The notes beneath the pieces were generated by a model. It saw only the letters and a program-made list of their open reading frames with translations, ran no database searches and was not told the DNA's origin. Shown in pieces: positions 51,977 through 59,824 of a DNA stretch of 64,000 nucleotides; within the stretch, counting starts at the first letter, position 1, and each line of letters begins with the position of its first letter. Source of the DNA: Sinorhizobium chiapasense (GTDB taxonomy: Bacteria; Pseudomonadota; Alphaproteobacteria; Rhizobiales; Rhizobiaceae); assembly GCF_036488675.1 (NCBI RefSeq), contig NZ_CP133148.1, forward strand, positions 2,356,001 through 2,420,000, given 5' to 3'. The position numbers and the translations under genes were made by a program.

Positions 51977-53824
51977 CTATTTCGTCGCCTTCAGGAGCTC
52001 TTGGAAACGCGGGTGGGAGCGAACCGCATCAAGATCGGAATCGTTGCGGATCCAGGCGTGAAGCTCCGGCGAAACGAGCGGAAGGGAGTGTTCCAGCAAC
52101 TCCATCGCCTGCTCCTGTTCCCCTAGCAGGGCGTAGGCGCAGGCGTTGTTGTAGCATGCCCGCGCGTCCTCCGGATCGATGGCGTTGACCCGCGCGATCA
52201 AATCCAGCGCGCGGTCGCGTTCTCCCAAGGCTGCGCACGTGCACGCGCCAAGTTGAGCGGCATCGGAGCTTTCCGGGTGAAGCACCATGTTCCGCTCGAC
52301 GCGCTCCAGGCCGATTCTCATCAGGTGTTCCTTCTTCTCCGGCTGGCCAAGACGGTCCAGCGCGTTTCCGGCAAGGACCGGCGAGCGGTAATCGTCGGGG
52401 CGGATCTCGGCCGCGCGCTCGTAGTGCTCGACGGCCTTCTCGTAATCGCACCGGACGAAACAGTGGCGCGCATAGAAATAATGGGCTTCATGGGAGTTCG
52501 GATCGAGTGCGAGCGCTCGCTCGAAAGCGCCGGCCGCCTCCTCATAGCGTCCGACCGTCGAGAGCGCGTAGCCGTGCGATGCATGCACCTCCGGCAGGTC
52601 GGGATCGAGTTCCAGCGCCCTGGCACACGTCTCGAGCAGGGATTCTGGCGGGATATTCACGCCGTGGAATCCGCAGAGGAAGGAATCGCAGTCAGCAATA
52701 CCGGCATAGGCACGGGCAAAATGGGGATCGAGTTCCGCCGCGTAGATGAACATTCGGCGGGCGTGTTGCAGCGAGGCCTTCGTCATCGTGTGGAACAGCT
52801 CTCGCCCCCTGAGGCAATAGTTGTAAGCCTCGACACTCGCCGTGGCAGGCTGTTCGATCGCCTTCCTCTCCCTCGGCAGCAGCCTGATCTTCAGTTGCGT
52901 GACGATTGCTTGCGTGATCTCGTCCTGGATGTCGAAGATATCCGTGAGGTTGCGGTCATAGCGCTCGGCCCAGATGTGCCGCCCATCCGTGCCGTCGATC
53001 AACTGTCCGGTAATGCGGAGGCGCTGGCCCGCCTTGCGCACACTTCCCTCCAGCAGGAAGCTGACACCGAGCTCGGCGGCGACCCGCTGCGCGGTCACCC
53101 GCGTACCCTTGTAGGCGAAGACGGTGTGTCGGGCGACGACGGAAAGGCCGGAGATCTTCGAGAGGTCCGTGATGATGTCCTCGGTAATGCCGTCGGAAAA
53201 ATACTCCTGCGCGGGATCATCGCTCATATTGTTGAACGGCAGGACGGCAATGGACGGCTTGTGCGCCGTTGCCGGTACCCGATCGGATCGATCGCGTGCC
53301 GCTTGCGGAGCGTCAAGAACGACGTTGTACACTCTGACGGGCCGTTCGATGTTCTTCAGCAGCTGCTCGCCGGCATCCTCGAAGATGAGATCGAGGCGGT
53401 TGCCGACATGCTCGCGCACAGCGGCCGACACCGCCACGCCGCCCGGTCTCGCAAAACTCTCGATTCGCGCGGCGATATTGACGCCGTCGCCGAAGATGTC
53501 GTCGTTCTCGACGATCACGTCGCCGATGTTGACGCCGATTCGAAACTCGATCCGCCGGTCCGCCGGCACGGCCGAATTGCGCGCACGCATCCCCTTCTGG
53601 ATCTTGGCGGCGCAGTCGACGGCGTTGACCACGCTCTCGAACTCGACCAGCATGCCGTCGCCGATCAGCTTGACGATGCGCCCTTCGTGGTCGGCGACCA
53701 TGAGATCCACCAGTTCCGCGCGATGCGCCGTCAGCGCCGCGAGCGTTTCAGCCTCGTTCGCGCCCATGAGGCGACTGTAGCCGGCCACGTCGGCCGAAAG
53801 GATCGTAGTGAGGCGACGCTTCAT
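51977..53824 (-). CDS. Class III cyclase with TolB-like and TPR regions (cyclase 3)
   Basis: A 615-residue protein. The cyclase domain (1-170) has LTTILSADVAGYSRLMGANE, LIGDGMLVEFESVVNAVDCA and GDVIVENDDIFGDGVNIAAR with both metal Asp. Then comes a TolB-like region (SIAVLPFNNMSDDPAQEYFS, HIWAERYDRNLTDIFDIQDE) and TPR units (AFERALALDSHEAHYFYARH-like, ACYNNACAYALLGEQEQAM). No convincing membrane span lies between them, as in cyclase 2. GAGGG lies before the ATG. It is the best conserved of the three in the catalytic region. Confidence 0.92.
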   Translation of the reverse strand: MKRRLTTILSADVAGYSRLMGANEAETLAALTAHRAELVDLMVADHEGRIVKLIGDGMLVEFESVVNAVDCAAKIQKGMRARNSAVPADRRIEFRIGVNIGDVIVENDDIFGDGVNIAARIESFARPGGVAVSAAVREHVGNRLDLIFEDAGEQLLKNIERPVRVYNVVLDAPQAARDRSDRVPATAHKPSIAVLPFNNMSDDPAQEYFSDGITEDIITDLSKISGLSVVARHTVFAYKGTRVTAQRVAAELGVSFLLEGSVRKAGQRLRITGQLIDGTDGRHIWAERYDRNLTDIFDIQDEITQAIVTQLKIRLLPRERKAIEQPATASVEAYNYCLRGRELFHTMTKASLQHARRMFIYAAELDPHFARAYAGIADCDSFLCGFHGVNIPPESLLETCARALELDPDLPEVHASHGYALSTVGRYEEAAGAFERALALDPNSHEAHYFYARHCFVRCDYEKAVEHYERAAEIRPDDYRSPVLAGNALDRLGQPEKKEHLMRIGLERVERNMVLHPESSDAAQLGACTCAALGERDRALDLIARVNAIDPEDARACYNNACAYALLGEQEQAMELLEHSLPLVSPELHAWIRNDSDLDAVRSHPRFQELLKATK

Positions 53825-53952
53825 TGCAAAAGCCCTCGTTCCGAGATGAAACTTATCAGGTTTGGCCTCCGAACGGCACCAGAATTAGGATTACGTTCTT
53901 GCCCACGAGGCACTCCCGTCAAGTCAGTTGGGCTGGCAGGCGCATCTCCACT

Positions 53953-53990
53953 CACCTCATTCCTGTGCTTGTCACAGGCACGAGGAAGTG
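53953..53990. repeat. Fragment of the long palindromic repeat
   Basis: CTCATTCCTGTGCTTGTCAC followed by AGGCACGAGG matches the outer arm of the elements at 32795 and 34570. The rest of that element is absent. Confidence 0.6.
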
Positions 53991-54035
53991 GGTAGCGTCA
54001 CAGCCAAACTGCCGTGACGCGGAATTCGCTGCCCC

Positions 54036-54066
54036 TTGAAATGCAAGATTTATATCATATGATATA
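54036..54066 (+). promoter_or_regulatory. Promoter with overlapping palindromic operator of the toxin-antitoxin operon
   Basis: TTGAAA (54036-54041) and TATGAT (54058-54063) are 16 bases apart. A perfect 16-bp palindrome, TATATCATATGATATA (54051-54066), covers the -10 box. This is how an antitoxin represses its own operon. Confidence 0.7.
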
Positions 54067-54091
54067 ACCAAGCAAATCAGAGGAGACGATC

Positions 54092-54496
54092 ATGTCCAGT
54101 CCGCAGCCCGCAATAGTCCCGGATCGGGGCGCGGCGAAACAGGAAGAAGCCGTCATCGTCAAGGCGGTGGTGCGCGCCTGCGAGTTCTGGAAGCTGACCA
54201 ACAGGGAGTCGGCCGAGCTCTTCGACGTGCCGATCGCCACCTGGAACCGCATGAAGGCCGGCGACTTCCGGGGCAAGCTCGACCAGGACAAGCGCACGCG
54301 CGCGAGCCTGATCGTCGGCATCTTCAAGGGACTGCGCCTCTTCTTCAACGGCCCCCTCACCTATGAGTGGCCGAAGTCGGTCAACACCGGCCCGGTCTTC
54401 AACGGCAGGACGCCAGTCGCCACGATGATCGATGGCGGCATCCCTGCGATGCTCCGCGTCCGCCGCTATGTCGACGGCCTGCGCGGTGGCCTATGA
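54092..54496 (+). CDS. Xre/MbcA/ParS-type antitoxin (DUF2384)
   Basis: A 134-residue protein. Residues 20-75 look like a Xre-type helix-turn-helix (EAVIVKAVVRACEFWKLTNR, ESAELFDVPIATWNRMKAGD). The C-terminal DUF2384 part reads LFFNGPLTYEWPKSVNTGPV then FNGRTPVATMIDGGIPAMLR with the final YVDGLRGGL that plugs the toxin active site in this family. It overlaps the RES gene by 4 bases (ATGA), so the two are translationally coupled. The palindrome over its -10 box is its likely binding site. Confidence 0.9.
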   Translation: MSSPQPAIVPDRGAAKQEEAVIVKAVVRACEFWKLTNRESAELFDVPIATWNRMKAGDFRGKLDQDKRTRASLIVGIFKGLRLFFNGPLTYEWPKSVNTGPVFNGRTPVATMIDGGIPAMLRVRRYVDGLRGGL

Positions 54497-55188
54497 TCGC
54501 CGAGATCGACTTCACCGATCCCGCCACCGTCCGGCTGATCTCGACCGCCTATATCACGGAACCGGCAGTGAGGCCGCTCTGTGACAACGAGGACGAACTG
54601 GAAATCCTCAACCGGCTGGAGGCGCAGACCTCGGCGCGGCTAAGCCCCGTCGCGCTGCCGTCCGGGGTGAGCCCTACGGAACTGCTGAATGAATCCTTCG
54701 GCTATGGCTGGTCGCTGATCAACGCCGCCTTCTGCCATGCCCGCCCGCCGGGCAATCGCTTCAATGGCGAGGAGCGCGGCGCCTGGTATTGCGCTTTCGG
54801 GGCGCTCGCGGGCGAGACCTGCCAGGCGGAAATCATCTTCCACCGCACGCGGGCGCTCCGCGACGCCGGGAATTTCAACGACATCGGCCACTATCGCGAA
54901 CTGATCGCCGGCTTCCTCTGCCGCTTTCATGACGTGCGCGGCGAAAAGGGCGCCGCCTATCTCGATCCCGATCCAGCGATCGCCTACCCGGCCGGCCAGG
55001 CCCTCGCCGGCACAATCCTCGCCAAGGGCGGCAATGGCGTGATCTATCCCTCGGCCCGCCATCCCGAGGGCGAATGCCTTGCGGTGTTCCGCCCCTCGGT
55101 CATCCAGAACATCCGCCAGGGCCGCACGATAACGTTCGAATGGACAGGCTCGCCAGTGCCGAGGGTCTTGAGCGATATGCCAGGCTAA
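54493..55188 (+). CDS. RES-domain toxin
   Basis: A 231-residue protein. RES hallmarks: a conserved Arg in GNRFNGEERGAWYCAFGALA (with Y, the R-x-G/S-x-x-Y-x-x motif), the Glu in ETCQAEIIFHRTRALRDAGN and the Ser in GNGVIYPSARHPEGECLAVF. RES toxins degrade NAD+ (MbcT) or ADP-ribosylate PRPP synthetase (ParT); which one applies here is unknown. The gene has no ribosome site of its own and starts within the antitoxin stop. Its TAA stop is part of the repeat at 55186. Confidence 0.9.
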   Translation: MIAEIDFTDPATVRLISTAYITEPAVRPLCDNEDELEILNRLEAQTSARLSPVALPSGVSPTELLNESFGYGWSLINAAFCHARPPGNRFNGEERGAWYCAFGALAGETCQAEIIFHRTRALRDAGNFNDIGHYRELIAGFLCRFHDVRGEKGAAYLDPDPAIAYPAGQALAGTILAKGGNGVIYPSARHPEGECLAVFRPSVIQNIRQGRTITFEWTGSPVPRVLSDMPG

Positions 55189-55225
55189 AGCGGGATGAGG
55201 AAAAGTGTGCGCGGTTTTCCGAACC
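55186..55225. repeat. Palindromic intergenic repeat, AGCGGGATGAGGAAAAGTGT type, copy 2
   Basis: TAAAGCGGGATGAGGAAAAG then TGTGCGCGGTTTTCCGAACC. It is the left two thirds of the unit at 1500-1551; the right arm is missing and T-rich DNA follows, which may form a terminator (GCGGTTTTCCGAACCGCCTTTTTT). Confidence 0.75.
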
Positions 55226-55265
55226 GCCTTTTTTGTAATTCTGGTCAACTTCCTGGAGGTAACGA

Positions 55266-55658
55266 ATGCTACATCATGTCGAAATCTATGTTTCAAACCT
55301 TGATGCTTCGCATGCATTCTGGGCAAGCATACTCGCCAAAATCGGCTACGAAGAATCGGGCCATTGGGACGGCGGATTTACGCTCATCAACGGCGAGGAT
55401 GCCTACCTAACCTTTGTGCAAGTTGCCAAGAAGTATGAATCGCACCCATACCATCGATGCGGTGTCGGACTTAATCATCTCGCTTTCAAGGTCAAAAGCA
55501 GAGATGTCGTTGATGCGTTAAGACAATACTGCATCGAGAATAATATTCGTAGTCTCTATGATGAGAAATATCCGTTTGCGAACGGCGGCAAAGAATATTA
55601 CGCGCTATTTGTCGAAGATCCGGATCGAATAAAGGTTGAATTCGTCGCGGCCGATTGA
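55266..55658 (+). CDS. VOC/glyoxalase-family protein, AT-richer
   Basis: A 130-residue single-subunit VOC protein: MLHHVEIYVSNLDASHAFWA, GLNHLAFKVKSRDVVDALRQ and FVEDPDRIKVEFVAAD with the H, H and E of the metal site. This is the small glyoxalase-I-like/bleomycin-resistance form. GGAGGT lies 5-10 bases before the ATG. Base composition is lower in GC than its neighbours, and the gene directly follows the truncated repeat, so acquisition is possible. Confidence 0.85.
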   Translation: MLHHVEIYVSNLDASHAFWASILAKIGYEESGHWDGGFTLINGEDAYLTFVQVAKKYESHPYHRCGVGLNHLAFKVKSRDVVDALRQYCIENNIRSLYDEKYPFANGGKEYYALFVEDPDRIKVEFVAAD

Positions 55659-55713
55659 CCGTGGGTGATTCGAACTTCGAAAATGCGCATCCCGCGACTC
55701 AACTCTTCATGAT

Positions 55714-56400
55714 CTAAGCCGCGAGAAACGCCCGGGCAAAGCCCGGTTCCGTGACTTGGATCGATCCTTCCGGGAGCTTCAGAATCCGCTCCACGGCCAG
55801 ACCATAGCTCTGCATCCAGGCATCGAGCATGGCCGCCGCGCTCTCGACGTCGCCGGCTTCCGCCTGCTGCAGGGCGCGGTGCATGACCTTGACGACGCCG
55901 AGCCTGAGATTGAGCAGCATCAGCGCCATCGCTTCGGGATCGGGCGCATCGAGGCTTCCATCCTCCTGGCCCCGCCTCAGGATCTCCGTCATGAACGGCA
56001 GGGTGACGTCGGTCAACGCCTCGTCGATGCGATGGTAAAGCACGATGTTTTCCGGTTTGAAGAGCGCATTGAAGGTGTTTTTCAATTGCGGAGCCATGTC
56101 CACCTTCATGCGCCGCGAGTTGGCAAAAAGCGCGTTCAGGCGGCCGACGGCGTCGAGCGACGGGTCCTCAAGGAGCGGCTGCATCTCGGTGAGGCTCTGG
56201 CGGGCCATTCGCGCCGCAAGCGCCTCCAGGAGCGCTTCCTTGGATGCGAAGTAGTGGTAGAAGGCGCCTTTGGACAGCCCCGCCTCCCGGATGACGTCGT
56301 TGACCGTCGTATTCTCGTATCCGTGTTCGAAGAAGAGACGCTGCGCGCAATCGATCAGCTCATTCGTTCGAATATCCGGCGATTTTATAATTCGAGCCAT
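55714..56400 (-). CDS. TetR/AcrR-family regulator of the divergent efflux operon
   Basis: A 228-residue protein. The HTH is the AcrR-type (NTTVNDVIREAGLSKGAFYH, YFASKEALLEALAARM). The long ligand domain ends in LKLPEGSIQVTEPGFARAFL. Its start faces the adaptor-FtsX-ATPase operon over a gap holding a 25-bp palindrome, 41-65 bases from its ATG, so it most likely represses both directions and is released by an exported compound. Confidence 0.9.
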   Translation of the reverse strand: MARIIKSPDIRTNELIDCAQRLFFEHGYENTTVNDVIREAGLSKGAFYHYFASKEALLEALAARMARQSLTEMQPLLEDPSLDAVGRLNALFANSRRMKVDMAPQLKNTFNALFKPENIVLYHRIDEALTDVTLPFMTEILRRGQEDGSLDAPDPEAMALMLLNLRLGVVKVMHRALQQAEAGDVESAAAMLDAWMQSYGLAVERILKLPEGSIQVTEPGFARAFLAA

Positions 56401-56440
56401 TGGTCGTCCTGGAAACCCCGCAGCGGAAGTTGTGGCTTGA

Positions 56441-56465
56441 TAATAGACCGACGGTCGGTCTATTA
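56441..56465. promoter_or_regulatory. TetR operator, 25-bp perfect palindrome
   Basis: TAATAGACCGAC, a single central G, and the exact complement GTCGGTCTATTA. It lies in the divergent region between the tetR gene and the efflux operon. Perfect symmetry and position make it the strongest operator candidate in the window. Confidence 0.8.
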
Positions 56466-56545
56466 CTAGAGTGCATCCCGCGTTCAGATGGAATGCTCCA
56501 GATCAAAGCCTCGTGCGCCCTTTGCGCGTTTAATCGAGGTGATCT
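56466..56545. repeat. Degenerate intergenic mosaic repeat in the efflux leader
   Basis: CTAGAGTGCATCCCGCGTTC, AGATGGAATGCTCCAGATCA, then GTGCGCCCTTTGCGCGTTTA. It resembles the right half of the unit at 46490 in reverse. It sits between the operator and the adaptor start. Confidence 0.5.
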
Positions 56546-56576
56546 GAGGCAAGGCCACTGGGTTTGGAGAGATTTC

Positions 56577-57587
56577 GTGCGGTTGAAGCGTTATGCGATC
56601 GGCATTGCAATGTCCGCGGCGGTGGGCGCGGCGGCTTACTGGTATGTCTCCCGCCCGCCGCCCGTGACCGTGGTGACCCCGAAGCGGGGGGATGCCGCCG
56701 AGATCGTCTATGCCAACGGCGTCGTGGAACCGCGCGTCTGGGCCAAGGTCACGCCCACTGTGCGCGAGCGGATCGTCGAGCAGTGCAATTGCGAAGGCGA
56801 GCGCGTCGAGAAGGGCCATGTGCTCGCGCGCCTTGACGATACCGAGGCTCGCGCCACGCGCGGCGAACTTCAGGCACGACTGTCGCTGGCGCAGGAGGAA
56901 TATCGCCGCAAGCTCGCTCTTTCGGCACGCAACACGATAAGCGTGCAGGAGGTTGACAGGGCCCGCACCGAAGTGGCGCAATTGGAGGCGTTGACAGCAG
57001 CGCAGCAGGCACGGCTCGCGAGTTACGTGTTGCACGCGCCGAGCGCCGGCCAGGTGCTGAGGCAGGATGGCGAGATCGGCGAGGTCGCGGAACTCGGTAC
57101 CGTGCTCTTCTGGGTCGGCGAACCTAAGCCTCTGATCGTCGAGGCCGAGGTGAACGAGGAAGACATCCCGCGCGTCGAAGTGGGTCAGCGGGCGCTCCTC
57201 CGGTCCGATGCCTTTCCGGGCCGTGAACTGGAGGCGGTCGTCGACAGCATCACGCCGAAGGGCGATCCGGTGACGAAAACCTACCGCGTCCGCTTCCGCC
57301 TTCCCGACGACACGCCACTGAGGATCGGCATGTCCACCGATGTCAACGTGATCGTGCGGCAGTCGCCGAACACGTTGATCCTTCCCTCGGCTGCCGTCAG
57401 CGGCAAGCGGGTCGCCGTGGTCGAGGGTGGTGACGTGCGCTTGCGCGAGATCGAGACCGGCATACGCGGAACGAGCGGCGTCGAGGTTCTTTCAGGACTT
57501 GAGGAAGCGGCACAGGTCATCTCCCCCTTCCCCGCCGACCTTGCCGAAGGCACGCGCGTGACCATTGCGGGAGGCGGCAGCAACTGA
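56577..57587 (+). CDS. Efflux adaptor (HlyD/MacA type)
   Basis: A 336-residue protein. One N-terminal membrane anchor (YAIGIAMSAAVGAAAYWYVS) precedes a barrel-sandwich domain (EPRVWAKVTPTVRERIVEQC and YVLHAPSAGQVLRQDGEIGE) around a coiled coil (RGELQARLSLAQEEYRRKLA). Then EVNEEDIPRVEVGQRALLRS and TLILPSAAVSGKRVAVVEGG form the barrel and membrane-proximal parts. The start is GTG at 56577 after GGAGAG; the frame to 56400 overlaps the operator. With the FtsX permease and ATPase it forms a MacAB-like exporter. Confidence 0.88.
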   Translation: MRLKRYAIGIAMSAAVGAAAYWYVSRPPPVTVVTPKRGDAAEIVYANGVVEPRVWAKVTPTVRERIVEQCNCEGERVEKGHVLARLDDTEARATRGELQARLSLAQEEYRRKLALSARNTISVQEVDRARTEVAQLEALTAAQQARLASYVLHAPSAGQVLRQDGEIGEVAELGTVLFWVGEPKPLIVEAEVNEEDIPRVEVGQRALLRSDAFPGRELEAVVDSITPKGDPVTKTYRVRFRLPDDTPLRIGMSTDVNVIVRQSPNTLILPSAAVSGKRVAVVEGGDVRLREIETGIRGTSGVEVLSGLEEAAQVISPFPADLAEGTRVTIAGGGSN

Positions 57588-57594
57588 GGCCATC

Positions 57595-58836
57595 ATGCAT
57601 CTTATCCTCGATATCGCCTGGACGCATATCGCCGGTCGCGGCCGCCAGACCGTGGTCGCGATAGTCGGCGTGGCTGTCGGCGTCGGCTTCTCCATTGCGA
57701 TGGCGGCGCTGATGCAGGGCGGGCAGGACGATTTCGTCCGCCAGCTCGTCGATACCATGCCCCATGTCGAGGTGACCGACGACCAGCGCACGGCGCGCCG
57801 GCAGCCGGCCGAGGACGTCTTCGAGGTCGCCGCCCTATCGGGCCTCAGGCCGCGCGACGACCGCCGCGGCATCATCAACCCGACCGCCGCCGAGTCCTGG
57901 CTCGAGGAGTGGATACCGGGACGGTTTGCCGCGACGCTCAACACCGACGCGGTCATCCGCTATTCAGGCCGCGAGGTCGGCGCCGTGGTCATCGGCATCG
58001 ATCCGGAGAGGGAAGCGAGCGTCTCGCCGATCGTCGAGGATTTCCGCGAGGGAAGCTTCGACGCGCTCACCGCCGGCGGCAACAATGTCGTGATCGGCGA
58101 TACGATGGCCTCGAGACTGGGCGCCGGGCTTGGCGATACGATCACCGCGGTATCGTCCGAGGGGCTCACCCGCAACTTCAAGATCGTCGGATTGTTTCAC
58201 ACCGGAACCACCGCGCGCGACGAAGGCGAGGCCTATGTGCTGCAGAAGAATGCGCAAATTCTTTCCAACCGGCCGAACGCGATCAACCGGATCAGCATCA
58301 AGCTCGACGATCCGAATGCCGCCCCCACGATTGCGCGGCGCGTCGAGGCGGAGCTCGGCTACAAGGCGGTTGCCTGGCAGGAGGCGAACGAATCCATTCT
58401 GGAGGCGCTCGTGGTGCGCAACATCATCATGTACACGGTCGTGGCCGCCATCATGCTTGTCGCCGGCTTCGGCATCTTCAACATCATCTCGACCATCACC
58501 CACGAGAAGGCGCGCGACATCGCCATCATGAAATCGCTCGGCTTCTCGGAGGCCGACATGCGGCGCCTCTTCGTGCTCGAAGGCCTGGCAATCGGCGGCG
58601 CGGGTTCGCTCCTCGGCTGGGTGCTCGGATTTTCCATCACCTATGCGCTTTCCCTCGTGCGCTTTGAAATCGCTGCAACCGGCCAGGAGATGACGCAGCT
58701 GCCGATCGCCTGGAGCACGCTCCATTACCTCATCGCGACGGCCTCCGCGGTCGGCTCCGCAGCCGTCGCCGGCTACCTGCCCGCCCGGCGCGCGGCCCAT
58801 CTCAATCCCGTCGACATCATAAGGGGCGCGACATGA
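57595..58836 (+). CDS. FtsX/MacB-type ABC permease
   Basis: A 413-residue protein with the MacB/LolC layout: an N-terminal span (QTVVAIVGVAVGVGFSIAMA), a large periplasmic domain (about residues 45-270), then three spans (YTVVAAIMLVAGFGIFNIIS, EGLAIGGAGSLLGWVLGFSI, LIATASAVGSAAVAGYLPAR). Signature THEKARDIAIMKSLGFSEAD is typical of FtsX-like permeases. It overlaps the ATPase start by 4 bases. It moves substrates out of the inner membrane or periplasm rather than importing. Confidence 0.9.
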   Translation: MHLILDIAWTHIAGRGRQTVVAIVGVAVGVGFSIAMAALMQGGQDDFVRQLVDTMPHVEVTDDQRTARRQPAEDVFEVAALSGLRPRDDRRGIINPTAAESWLEEWIPGRFAATLNTDAVIRYSGREVGAVVIGIDPEREASVSPIVEDFREGSFDALTAGGNNVVIGDTMASRLGAGLGDTITAVSSEGLTRNFKIVGLFHTGTTARDEGEAYVLQKNAQILSNRPNAINRISIKLDDPNAAPTIARRVEAELGYKAVAWQEANESILEALVVRNIIMYTVVAAIMLVAGFGIFNIISTITHEKARDIAIMKSLGFSEADMRRLFVLEGLAIGGAGSLLGWVLGFSITYALSLVRFEIAATGQEMTQLPIAWSTLHYLIATASAVGSAAVAGYLPARRAAHLNPVDIIRGAT

Positions 58837-59534
58837 CGACCCTGATCGAGACGAGCGACCTCACGCGCATTCTGCATGAGACGGTGCCGGTCACGCTGGT
58901 GAGGGACGTCACGCTCAGCATCGGCGAGCGGGAGTTCGTCGCGGTGACCGGCCCGTCGGGATCGGGAAAATCGTCGCTGCTCTATCTCCTGGGGCTGCTC
59001 GACCGGCCGAGCGCGGGGACACTCAAGATCCGTGGCCGCGATGCCGAGCCGATGAGCGAGAGGGAGCGCGCCGCGACGCGCCTCGCCAATATCGGTTTTG
59101 TGTTCCAGTTCCATTTCCTGCTGCCGGAGTTCACCGCCCGCCAAAACGTCGAGATCCCGATGCGCAAGCTCGCCCACCTCACGCGCGGCGAGATGCGCGA
59201 GCGGGCGACGGCGCTGCTCTCCTCACTCGGCTTGGAAGATCACCTCGACAAGCGGCCCGACCAGCTTTCCGGCGGCCAGCGCCAGCGAGTGGCGGTCGCC
59301 AGAGCGCTCGCCAACGATCCGCCGCTCATCCTCGCTGACGAGCCGACCGGCAGCCTCGACAGCAAGAGTTCGGAGCAGGTGTTTGCAATCCTGGAAGCGC
59401 TCGTCAACGAGCGCGGCAAGACGGTCGTCGCCGTCACCCACGACCTCGACATGGCCGCCCGCATGCACCGGCGCATCCATCTCGTGGATGGCCGGATCAG
59501 CGGGGAAGAGAGTAGCGCGGCGGCAACTTACTAG
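58833..59534 (+). CDS. ABC ATPase, LolD/MacB-type
   Basis: A 233-residue ATPase: Walker A TGPSGSGKSSLLYLLGLLDR, Q-loop VFQFHFLLPEFTARQNVEIP, signature QLSGGQRQRVAVARALANDP, Walker B LILADEPTGSLDSKSS and the His of VAVTHDLDMAARMHR. This is the lipoprotein/MacB export class. The ATG overlaps the permease stop (ATGA). It powers the adaptor-permease complex. Confidence 0.92.
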   Translation: MTTLIETSDLTRILHETVPVTLVRDVTLSIGEREFVAVTGPSGSGKSSLLYLLGLLDRPSAGTLKIRGRDAEPMSERERAATRLANIGFVFQFHFLLPEFTARQNVEIPMRKLAHLTRGEMRERATALLSSLGLEDHLDKRPDQLSGGQRQRVAVARALANDPPLILADEPTGSLDSKSSEQVFAILEALVNERGKTVVAVTHDLDMAARMHRRIHLVDGRISGEESSAAATY

Positions 59535-59652
59535 GACATCAGCATCCGAAGACAGTGCGTTAACGCGATTGGCGAAGTTTGGTCGGCTCGGCAACGTTCT
59601 GTGGCCGATTGTTTCAATTAGAAGCGGCGGCCGCCAGTAGACCCGCAATGGC

Positions 59653-59781
59653 TCAGAGGAGGCTCGAATGCGACGGGTCGGTATTGTAGGCTCCGGCAGG
59701 AGCCTGCTCATCGAGACCTGCGGCAAGGGCGAGAGCGGTGCTCAGTGCGAAACCGGTACAGAATGCGGCGATGCGAAGCAT
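59653..59781 (-). pseudogene. Truncated YceI-family gene remnant
   Basis: A 42-residue frame: signal peptide MLRIAAFCTGFALSTALALA then the YceI start AGAYNTDPSHSSLL, after which a TGA stops it. YceI lipocalin-like proteins normally continue for about 150 more residues from this D-P-x-H-S-x point. The DNA beyond the stop does not encode the rest, so this is the 5' stub of a deleted gene. It lies 43 bases downstream of the nat gene on the same strand. Confidence 0.7.
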
Positions 59782-59824
59782 GGATGTTTCATTGAATCCA
59801 TAGTGTTGAAGGGGTGTCACCTGT

